Source: Planctomycetota bacterium (GTDB lineage Bacteria > Planctomycetota > Phycisphaerae > Sedimentisphaerales > Anaerohalosphaeraceae). From it: DNA of 5,955 nucleotides. The notes beneath the pieces are model-generated. The model was given only the letters and a program-made list of their open reading frames with translations. It did no database searches and was not told the origin of the DNA. Of this stretch, positions 1-4,884 are shown piece by piece; the stretch's first letter is position 1, and the number at the start of each line of letters is the position of its first letter. A program made the translations under genes and the position numbers. The stretch covers positions 1-5,955 of the forward strand of contig JAGHBX010000640.1 of assembly GCA_021160785.1 (NCBI GenBank). Reading direction: 5' to 3'.

Positions 1-2194
1 CAACGTGCACCTCAGCCTCATCCGGCCTCTGTCCCTTGGCCGTCTCTTCAAAACCGTCGGCAACGTCCACCGGCGGCGGGTCGGGTGCGATCCGGAGCTG
101 CCGGTATTCATAATCACTTGCCACTTTCTTCCATGCAGGCGACCCGTATACGCCCGCCTTGCTGTAATCGAACGGCTTAAAGCCGACCTTCAGGACAGGC
201 GAGCCCGGTTTCAACCGGAAATCGTAATTGGCGGGATCGACGAACATCGGGTCTGCGATGATCGAGTTCTTATCGCGCCCGAGTTCGCGCCATTTTTCCA
301 GGTCCGTCCCGGCAAAGTTGATTTCTGCGCCTGCGCTATTCCAGTAGCAATTGTTGTCCATCTTGATTTTGACTTTGGTCCACGGTCCCGACAGCAGGAC
401 GCCGGTATCGTAATACACGATATTGTTGGCGAATGTAAACGACAGGTGGTCCTCCACGCGCGTCGCCTGGACCTGGTACAGCTTGCTAAATGCCATGATA
501 TTGTTGCGAATCACATTCTCCTTGCCGTAATGCTGATGGAAGCAGCCGGTCTTGACGCGGTAGACGAGATTGTTGGCCATTTCGATGCCGGTGCTGCCCT
601 CGTCGGTGTAGAGCCCCCACCCGCCGTAGGAATACGCATAGATATCGTGCATCACATTGTTGCTGACCGTCGTCCCCTCTGAGGGCCCGAGGGTGTAGAC
701 GCCGCCCATGTCGCTGAGCACGCCTTGCCCCAGGTGATGGATATGGTTGAAGTCGACGGTGTTGCGCTTGGCCAGGCTGTCGGCATAGCCCCATCGCCAG
801 CCGACCGAAATACCGGTGTAGTACATATCGCTGATATCATTGTGCGTTACGGTGTTGTCGCCGCTCTGGCCGATCCACACGCCGATGGCACAGGGGAAGA
901 TATGCCCACCGGAGCGAATGATATTGTTGTCGGCGGTAATATGGCTGGTCTGCTCGGCTTTGTTGGAGGCAATCTTCGTCTCGCCGATGCGCACTCCGCC
1001 GGCGCCGAAATCGTGAATATGGCACCGCTCGATCCGACAGTCGCGACAGCCATTGCGAAACCACACCGCATATCTTCCCAAATGGGCGATCTCGCAGTCG
1101 GCAATCGTGATATTCCGCGCACCATCGGCCTGGACGACAGCGTCTATGGGAGAGGCCGCCTGAGACGCCTCGAAGCCGCCTGGCGGCATTGCCCATTCGG
1201 CATGACGAAACGACAGGCCTTTCAATGTGATATGCTCGACGAATTCTCCCGCGGCCGCATCGCCCGGGAATATGACGAATGTCTCCAGGACCGGCGCAAC
1301 GACCTGGGCGGTCGTCATATCCTCGCCCGGCAGCGGCTTGTAATAGAGCACACCCCGGCGACTCAGGAACCATTCGCCCGGCTGATCGAGGGCCTCGGCG
1401 AAATTCTCCAGATGAAACCGAGTATTCTTGTGCCAGTTGTTCCACGATTTCATGCCCTTGCCGGATATAATGATGTTGCCGGCGGCGGTATCGACAGCAT
1501 CGACAAAACGCCGCGTGTTGTCCCACTTGTGATATATCTGCATGTTCACATCGTTGAGATCGCTTTTTTCGAGTGCGCCCAGAACCCGCAGGTCCCGGCT
1601 GCGAACCTTCACTATCTGTCTGTGCGTATCTCCGCGGGGCGTGGGCTTATCGAGTTGTTCCTCCTTAACGCCCAACATATAATAGTAAAACTCATTCGGC
1701 GTCCGCGCCCGCACCGCACGTTTGCCGTTGACAAACAACTGCTCGAAGTACCACTTGCCCGCAGCGACGTCGCCAATGTTCGCCTGCCATATCCCGTCCG
1801 GACCTTTCCTGAAACCCTTTATGACCCTTCCGCCGCTAAAGACCGCAGGGCCTCCTCTGCCAGCCTGATAGGTCACAGGAGATTTCATTGTCCCGCTATC
1901 GGCGGGCGTGAGAACAAAAGGCTCTTGCATTGTATACCAGCCCCCGCAGACCTGCACGTTCACAGGCCCGGTGCGGTCGGTTTTTGCCCTGAACTTGCGT
2001 ATCGCATCGCGAGCGCCGTTAAGCGACGCCAAAGGACCGTCCGTGCGGGCCGGATTCGGCCGGGCACGCTGACCCGTCCATGAATCATCGCCATCCGGCG
2101 CGACATAAAATGTTGTCGCACCTGCAACACCGGACAGAATAACAACCAAAACAAGAAAACACCCGGCCAACCGATTCATTCGACATCGCATCAT
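1..2194 (-). CDS. Secreted right-handed parallel beta-helix protein, GH141-like (3' end beyond left edge)
   Basis: I translated the minus strand from ATG at 2194 and met no stop before the left edge: 731 codons, C-terminus missing. GGAGGT at 2208-2203 lies 8 bases before the ATG; a second ATG follows at once. Residues 1-26 form a signal peptide (LAGCFLVLVVILSGVAGA). The mature protein opens with FYVAPDGDDSWTG, then PLASLNGARDAIRKF, GPVNVQVCGGWY and AAGKWYFEQLFVNGKRAVRA, an N-terminal arrangement I associate with GH141-type glycosidases and related planctomycete proteins. About residues 320-645 carry beta-helix repeats with Asn ladders (ARNITIADCEI, NNVMHDI, NNLVYRV, RNNIMAF). A closing segment IIADPMFVDPANYDFRLKPG follows near 647. 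The last visible residues (DGFEETAKGQRPDEAEVHV) look like the start of a LamG/concanavalin-like domain. Likely role: extracytoplasmic cleavage of a plant- or algal-type polysaccharide. Reading frame is near certain; the GH141 assignment is family resemblance by eye, and a generic beta-helix lyase is the alternative. Confidence 0.9.
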   Translation of the reverse strand, partial: MMRCRMNRLAGCFLVLVVILSGVAGATTFYVAPDGDDSWTGQRARPNPARTDGPLASLNGARDAIRKFRAKTDRTGPVNVQVCGGWYTMQEPFVLTPADSGTMKSPVTYQAGRGGPAVFSGGRVIKGFRKGPDGIWQANIGDVAAGKWYFEQLFVNGKRAVRARTPNEFYYYMLGVKEEQLDKPTPRGDTHRQIVKVRSRDLRVLGALEKSDLNDVNMQIYHKWDNTRRFVDAVDTAAGNIIISGKGMKSWNNWHKNTRFHLENFAEALDQPGEWFLSRRGVLYYKPLPGEDMTTAQVVAPVLETFVIFPGDAAAGEFVEHITLKGLSFRHAEWAMPPGGFEASQAASPIDAVVQADGARNITIADCEIAHLGRYAVWFRNGCRDCRIERCHIHDFGAGGVRIGETKIASNKAEQTSHITADNNIIRSGGHIFPCAIGVWIGQSGDNTVTHNDISDMYYTGISVGWRWGYADSLAKRNTVDFNHIHHLGQGVLSDMGGVYTLGPSEGTTVSNNVMHDIYAYSYGGWGLYTDEGSTGIEMANNLVYRVKTGCFHQHYGKENVIRNNIMAFSKLYQVQATRVEDHLSFTFANNIVYYDTGVLLSGPWTKVKIKMDNNCYWNSAGAEINFAGTDLEKWRELGRDKNSIIADPMFVDPANYDFRLKPGSPVLKVGFKPFDYSKAGVYGSPAWKKVASDYEYRQLRIAPDPPPVDVADGFEETAKGQRPDEAEVHV

Positions 2195-2247
2195 AATCCG
2201 GTACCTCCAGAAAAACAAATCGCCATACATTAAACGCTGAAAGCTAC

Positions 2248-2276
2248 ATGTTAGCGACTGGACACTGTTTTGTCAA
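2248..2276 (-). promoter_or_regulatory. Sigma70-like promoter of the beta-helix gene
   Basis: On the minus strand, TTGACA (2276-2271) and TAACAT (2253-2248) are separated by exactly 17 bases. Transcription would start near 2241, giving a leader of roughly 45 bases before the ATG at 2194. A short inverted repeat GCTA-n5-TAGC (2243-2255) overlaps the -10 box and could be an operator half-site pair, but it is too short to claim. The -35 matches the consensus fully and the -10 matches at five of six bases. Confidence 0.6.
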
Positions 2277-2305
2277 AATGCCGCTGCCGAGGCGATCGGC
2301 TTGCA

Positions 2306-2453
2306 TGCCGGCGGGCTAATCCCGGCAAATCGAGACACCCTGCCAGCCCAGGCGGTCAGCGGTGGGCTGAGAGCCCACCCTACCAATCCAGACAAAATGA
2401 ATGCTTTAATGTGGCATGGGCCTCTTGCCCATGATACACGGGCAGGATGCCCG
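2306..2453. repeat. Cluster of four GC-rich palindromes (GGGC-N5-GCCC type)
   Basis: Four small inverted repeats lie between the two divergent promoters. Unit 1 is CGGG-CTAAT-CCCG (2312-2324), which can alternatively pair TGCCGG (2306-2311) with CCGGCA (2322-2327). Unit 2 is GGTGGGCT-GAG-AGCCCACC (2361-2379), a perfect 8-bp stem. Unit 3 is CATGGGC-CTCTT-GCCCATG (2415-2433), a perfect 7-bp stem. Unit 4 is CGGGCA-GGA-TGCCCG (2439-2453), a perfect 6-bp stem. Units 2-4 share a 13-base core GGGC-N5-GCCC, with purine-rich loops once unit 3 is read on the other strand. Centres are about 52, 54 and 22 bases apart. This looks like a REP-like dispersed repeat family; whether copies exist elsewhere cannot be seen here. 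No T-run follows any unit, so they are not obvious terminators. Confidence 0.6.
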
Positions 2454-2463
2454 GCAAAACACC

Positions 2464-2492
2464 TTGACAGTTGCAGGGGTATGTGCTAATAT
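2464..2492 (+). promoter_or_regulatory. Extended -10 sigma70-like promoter of the isomerase-DUF1080 pair
   Basis: TTGACA (2464-2469) and TAATAT (2487-2492) are 17 bases apart, and TGC just before the -10 box gives an extended -10 (TGn). Transcription should start near 2499, leaving a leader of about 50 bases before the ATG at 2550. CAGGG (2474-2478) and CCCTG (2495-2499) form an inverted repeat around the -10 box that might bind a regulator, though this is weak evidence. Confidence 0.65.
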
Positions 2493-2537
2493 TGCCCTGT
2501 TAATAGTATGTTTTGGGGGACAATTTTAATTGAGAAA

Positions 2538-2544
2538 GGGAGGT
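2538..2544 (+). promoter_or_regulatory. Ribosome binding site fixing the isomerase start
   Basis: GGGAGGT sits 5 bases before ATG 2550. An in-frame ATG 42 bases upstream (2508) has no Shine-Dalgarno sequence and lies close to the predicted transcription start. It would also bury the twin-arginine motif behind 14 extra residues. The site therefore decides for the start at 2550. Confidence 0.75.
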
Positions 2545-2549
2545 ACGGG

Positions 2550-3464
2550 ATGGACCGTAGAAACTTTTTGGTCGCCGGTCTTGCGGCGGGAGCGGGTATT
2601 TCTGTTGGAGCATCGGGTGTTTCGGCGCAGAAGAAGTCGAATTCCGCCAAATTCAAGCTGCGTTACGGGCCGGGATTCAGTTCGTTCCGCGGCCATGTGG
2701 GCAACGACATCATCGACAATATCAAGTTCGCCGCCGACCAGGGCTTCAGGGCGATGTTCGACAACGGCTTAGGCGGCAAGCCGGCCGAGCTGCAGGAAAA
2801 GATTGCCAAAGAAATCGCCAAAAACGACATGAAGTTAGGACCGTTCGTGGTGTATCCGAATTTCAAGGATTCGGATTTGATGACAAAGAAGGAAGACGGC
2901 ATCAAGAGCTTCCTGGAGAGGGTCAAGGGCGGGCTGGAAACCGTCAAGCGGACAAATTGCGAGGGAATGTTGGTTGTTCCGGGCAAGGTGGACCAGCGGC
3001 TGGAGGTCGAGTATCAGACGGCGAACCTCATCGATGTTCTTCGGCGGATGTGTGAAATCGTCGAAAAGGACAAGGTCGTGATCGTATTGGAACCGCTGAA
3101 CCGGCATAATCATCCGGGGCAGTTTTTGTACGGCATGCCGCAGACGTATATGATCTGCAAGGCGGTCAATCATCCCTGCTGTAAGATCGTCGACGATTTA
3201 TATCACCAGCAGATTACCGAGGGCAATCTTATTCCGAATATCGACCGTGCGTGGGATACGATCGGCGCCTTCCATCTGGGCGACAATCCCGGTCGTAAAG
3301 AACCTGGCACCGGCGAGATCAACTTCAAGAACGTATTCGGCCATATCTACAAGAAGGGCTTTGACGGTGTGCTGTGCTGCGAGCACGGGCGAAGCATCGG
3401 CGGCAAGGAAGGCGAGGCGGCCTTTATCGAAGCGTATCGCTGGGCGGACAGCTTCGAGGCCTAA
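2550..3464 (+). CDS. Tat-exported TIM-barrel sugar isomerase/epimerase (hydroxypyruvate isomerase-like)
   Basis: A 304-residue protein of the xylose-isomerase-like TIM-barrel superfamily (AP endonuclease 2 fold). Residues 1-26 are a twin-arginine signal (DRRNFLVAG, an Ala/Gly-rich hydrophobic stretch, cleavage after VSA), so it should be exported folded. The catalytic-core signatures of the hydroxypyruvate isomerase group are present: EPLNRHNHPG (Glu181), VDDLYHQQ (Asp216, His219), FHLGDNPGRKEPGTGEINF (His242, Glu251) and CCEHG (Glu278). Glu181, Asp216, His242 and Glu278 are the expected metal ligands. Classical hydroxypyruvate isomerases usually carry Gln at the third site, whereas ketose 3-epimerases carry His, so the substrate is probably a sugar or keto-sugar rather than hydroxypyruvate. 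This is inference. It is first in a likely two-gene transcript with the DUF1080 gene. Lysine codons are mostly AAG (22 of 26), unlike the end of the 4885-5955 gene. Confidence 0.93.
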   Translation: MDRRNFLVAGLAAGAGISVGASGVSAQKKSNSAKFKLRYGPGFSSFRGHVGNDIIDNIKFAADQGFRAMFDNGLGGKPAELQEKIAKEIAKNDMKLGPFVVYPNFKDSDLMTKKEDGIKSFLERVKGGLETVKRTNCEGMLVVPGKVDQRLEVEYQTANLIDVLRRMCEIVEKDKVVIVLEPLNRHNHPGQFLYGMPQTYMICKAVNHPCCKIVDDLYHQQITEGNLIPNIDRAWDTIGAFHLGDNPGRKEPGTGEINFKNVFGHIYKKGFDGVLCCEHGRSIGGKEGEAAFIEAYRWADSFEA

Positions 3465-3476
3465 ACGGCAAATCAC

Positions 3477-3509
3477 AAAACCGGTCCCGTCGTGGGGTGA
3501 GGTTTTCTT
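3477..3509 (+). terminator. Intercistronic hairpin, possible partial terminator or attenuator
   Basis: AAAACC (3477-3482) pairs with GGTTTT (3501-3506). Inside it, TCCC (3485-3488) can pair with GGGG (3494-3497), closing a small loop. The 3' arm runs into TTTTCTT. It lies 12 bases after the isomerase stop and 35 bases before the DUF1080 start codon. No convincing promoter was seen between the hairpin and the second gene. A leaky terminator or mRNA-stabilising hairpin that lowers DUF1080 expression fits better than a full stop. The stem is short and partly A-T. Confidence 0.35.
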
Positions 3510-3544
3510 ATGTAAATCTGTGAACCTGACAGAGGAGTATTGTA

Positions 3545-4195
3545 ATGAGCAAAAGTGTGTTCGGATTGATGATGTTAGCGGCGGTCGCCGTGATGTGTAC
3601 CGGGTGTGCCCAAAAGACCGCATTGTTCAACGGTAAGGACTTTACCGGCTGGAAGCTGCATGTCGACGACAAGAATGTAAACGTAGATGATGTCTGGTCG
3701 GTCAAAGAGGGTGTTATTCACTGTGCCGGCGAGCCCAAGGGGTATATGCGCACGTTAGCTGAGTATTCCAACTACAAGCTGCACGTGGAGTGGCGCTGGA
3801 CTGACAAGCCCATCAACAGCGGTGTTTTGCTACATGCCAGCGGCGAAGATAAGGTCTGGCCCCGCTGCATCGAGGCGCAGCTCAAGGCGGGCAGCGCGGG
3901 CGATTTCGTTTTGATCGGGCATACCGGCATCACCGCCAACGGCAAGGAGTATCAGGACGACGAAAAGATGTATGTCAGTATCGCCAAGAAGCACGACAGT
4001 ACGGAGAAGAAGCCGGGCGAATGGAACATCTACGATATCTACTGCCAGGGTGATGCCATTATGCTGTATGTCAACGGCCTGCTGCAAAATGGCGGACGAA
4101 AAGCCACGGACACAGAGGGCTGGATCTGCCTGCAGAGCGAAGGCTCGCCGATCGAGTTTCGCAATATCTACATCGAGCCCCTGAAACCGGAATAG
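3545..4195 (+). CDS. DUF1080 (3-keto-disaccharide hydrolase-like) lipoprotein
   Basis: A 216-residue single-domain protein, about the usual size for DUF1080 (PF06439). AGAGGAG (3531-3537) stands 7 bases before the ATG. Residues 1-20 are a short hydrophobic signal ending MCTGC; Cys21 would be lipidated. The lipobox is not ideal because Cys rather than Leu occupies -3. The mature domain shows the family pattern: LFNGKDFTGWK (27-37), WSVKEGVIHCAGEPKGYMRT (51-70), YKLHVEWRW (77-85), NSGVLLHA (91-98), EAQLKAGSAGDFVLI (110-124), GEWNIYDIYCQGDAIMLYVNG (158-178, in part) and a final FRNIYIEPL. This is a concanavalin-like beta-sandwich. Characterised family members cleave 3-keto-glycosides. With the adjacent exported isomerase it suggests extracytoplasmic processing of oxidised sugars; the oxidoreductase making the 3-keto group is not in view. 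Non-catalytic carbohydrate binding remains possible. Confidence 0.92.
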   Translation: MSKSVFGLMMLAAVAVMCTGCAQKTALFNGKDFTGWKLHVDDKNVNVDDVWSVKEGVIHCAGEPKGYMRTLAEYSNYKLHVEWRWTDKPINSGVLLHASGEDKVWPRCIEAQLKAGSAGDFVLIGHTGITANGKEYQDDEKMYVSIAKKHDSTEKKPGEWNIYDIYCQGDAIMLYVNGLLQNGGRKATDTEGWICLQSEGSPIEFRNIYIEPLKPE

Positions 4196-4339
4196 AAAAA
4201 CAGCCCGACAGTTACCTCATATAGAACGTCCGGGGAAGAATCGCGGGGGAAAATCTTCGGGCGGGGTCCTATAATCCGGGCGGTGGAATGGTCGCTGTGC
4301 GGGAATCCCTTGTTATTGGACGTTGCGCATCTTCTTGGG

Positions 4340-4368
4340 TTGAATGGGCGGAGTATTTGTGGTACAAT
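4340..4368 (+). promoter_or_regulatory. Extended -10 sigma70-like promoter inside the convergent intergenic region
   Basis: TTGAAT (4340-4345) and TACAAT (4363-4368) are 17 bases apart, with TGG before the -10 box providing an extended -10. A transcript starting near 4375 would have about 157 bases of leader before the 23-codon frame at 4533. The same 17-base spacing and the TGn element occur in the promoter at 2464-2492, which supports it. With no annotated gene directly behind it, it could equally drive a small noncoding RNA. Confidence 0.45.
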
Positions 4369-4532
4369 AGTCTTAGCAGCAGGAGAGACTGGGGTGGTTA
4401 GGCAGTTGTCTTTTCGGGTTGCGGGGGCAAGACTGTTGGGGATCGTGGGTTTTCGTTTTACAGTTTTGACATGCCCGGGCCCGAGAGAATGGTTTAAGGC
4501 TAATTGTTTCTTGAATTGTTGGGGGAAGTAAA

Positions 4533-4604
4533 ATGGGTCTTAGTAAAACACTGCTTGTAGTACCGCCGTTTGTGATTGTTGTCGTGATCCTGTTAATGGT
4601 ATGA
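4533..4604 (+). CDS. Possible 23-residue hydrophobic membrane peptide
   Basis: ATG 4533 to TGA 4602-4604 encodes MGLSKTLLVV followed by PPFVIVVVILLMV. The layout is a short positively charged head (Lys5) and an unbroken hydrophobic stretch long enough to span a membrane once. GGGGGA (4521-4526) lies 6 bases before the ATG and could act as a Shine-Dalgarno sequence, though it is not a perfect one. A promoter-like element lies upstream (4340-4368), and a GC hairpin (4647-4672) and a terminator (4780-4817) lie downstream, so a self-contained small transcript is conceivable. I do not recognise the peptide. Single-span peptides of this kind include regulators of membrane proteins and type I toxins, but nothing here decides between these and a chance frame. 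Confidence 0.35.
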   Translation: MGLSKTLLVVPPFVIVVVILLMV

Positions 4605-4631
4605 CGGCTCGCCAATCTCTAATCGCATAAC

Positions 4632-4645
4632 AGAAAACGTTTTCT
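4632..4645. promoter_or_regulatory. Perfect 14-base palindrome, LacI/GalR-operator type
   Basis: AGAAAACGTTTTCT is a perfect inverted repeat with a central CG. LacI/GalR-family operators typically have this form, with an A-rich arm, a central CG and a T-rich arm. Such regulators commonly control sugar-utilisation genes, which fits the neighbourhood. It lies 27 bases after the small peptide frame and directly before the GC hairpin, and no promoter was recognised next to it. It could act as a distant or auxiliary operator, or have no regulatory role. Confidence 0.4.
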
Positions 4646-4646
4646 T

Positions 4647-4672
4647 GGGGGCCCGCTTTGGCGCGGGTCTCC
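4647..4672 (+). terminator. Strong GC hairpin, possible terminator of the small unit
   Basis: GGGGGCCCGC (4647-4656) pairs with GCGGGTCTCC (4663-4672) over ten positions, including two G-T pairs, around the six-base loop TTTGGC. The sequence after it (GTCTATATTT) has only a weak T-rich character, so termination may be inefficient. It may instead protect the 3' end of a transcript coming from 4375. Confidence 0.4.
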
Positions 4673-4779
4673 GTCTATATTTGATGGGGCGGATATTGAC
4701 CGGCCGGCAGCCTGATTTTGAGGGGCGGCCTTTGCCCGAAACTTAAAAGCCGGATTTTAATGATTTCTCTCTTCCCTTC

Positions 4780-4817
4780 GTGTGGAGTCCATTCCTTCCG
4801 GCTCCACACACTTTTTT
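4780..4817 (+). terminator. Rho-independent terminator, rightward
   Basis: GTGTGGAG (4780-4787) and CTCCACAC (4802-4809) form a perfect 8-bp stem, extendable by a T-G and a C-G pair. Two bases later comes a run of six T (4812-4817). Read leftward there is no T-run, so it serves rightward transcription: the isomerase-DUF1080 transcript and/or the small unit starting near 4375. It would also stop rightward transcripts from entering the convergent DUF4038 gene. Confidence 0.7.
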
Positions 4818-4884
4818 ATTTCTTCACCAGCCCCACCGTCCCCTTCTTGCAGAGCGCATTTTTGATGTGTGATTGGGATAGTTG

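Larger units (their letters stand above)
4196..4884. other. Convergent intergenic region, 689 bases
   Basis: No long credible gene lies between the DUF1080 stop and the stop of the leftward DUF4038 gene. The longest plus-strand frame (4283-4531, 82 codons, GTG start) has no Shine-Dalgarno sequence and an unpersuasive composition. What can be supported is listed separately: a promoter-like pair at 4340-4368, a 23-codon frame at 4533-4604, a palindrome at 4632-4645, a GC hairpin at 4647-4672 and a terminator at 4780-4817. Stretch 4232-4255 also has two near-copies of GGGGAAGAATC. No terminator was found for the leftward gene. Confidence 0.7.

Noticed and set aside
5..2083. Long plus-strand open frames at 5-682 (225 codons) and 725-2083 (452 codons)
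   Set aside because: They are codon-aligned antisense shadows of the minus-strand beta-helix gene. They lack Shine-Dalgarno sequences and domain-like sequence, whereas the minus frame has a signal peptide and clear family motifs.
2508..2549. Upstream in-frame ATG for the isomerase (14 extra residues)
   Set aside because: No Shine-Dalgarno sequence before 2508, and it starts almost at the predicted transcription start. The GGGAGGT and Tat signal both point to 2550.
4232..4255. Two near-copies of GGGGAAGAATC
   Set aside because: Short G/A-rich direct repeat with mismatches, and nothing around it suggests function.
4270..4275. Perfect TATAAT
   Set aside because: No -35-like sequence at the right distance; 4247-4252 is GGGAAA.
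4283..4531. 82-codon plus-strand frame with GTG start ending just before the 23-codon frame
   Set aside because: No Shine-Dalgarno sequence, odd Trp/Cys-rich composition, no recognisable domain, and a promoter-like element lies inside it.
4373..4615. 80-codon minus-strand frame
   Set aside because: TTG start without a convincing ribosome site and a Thr/Pro/Arg-rich low-complexity product typical of a chance frame.
4601..4630. 9-residue frame overlapping the 23-codon stop by ATGA
   Set aside because: Too short to support, and ATGA overlaps occur often by chance.
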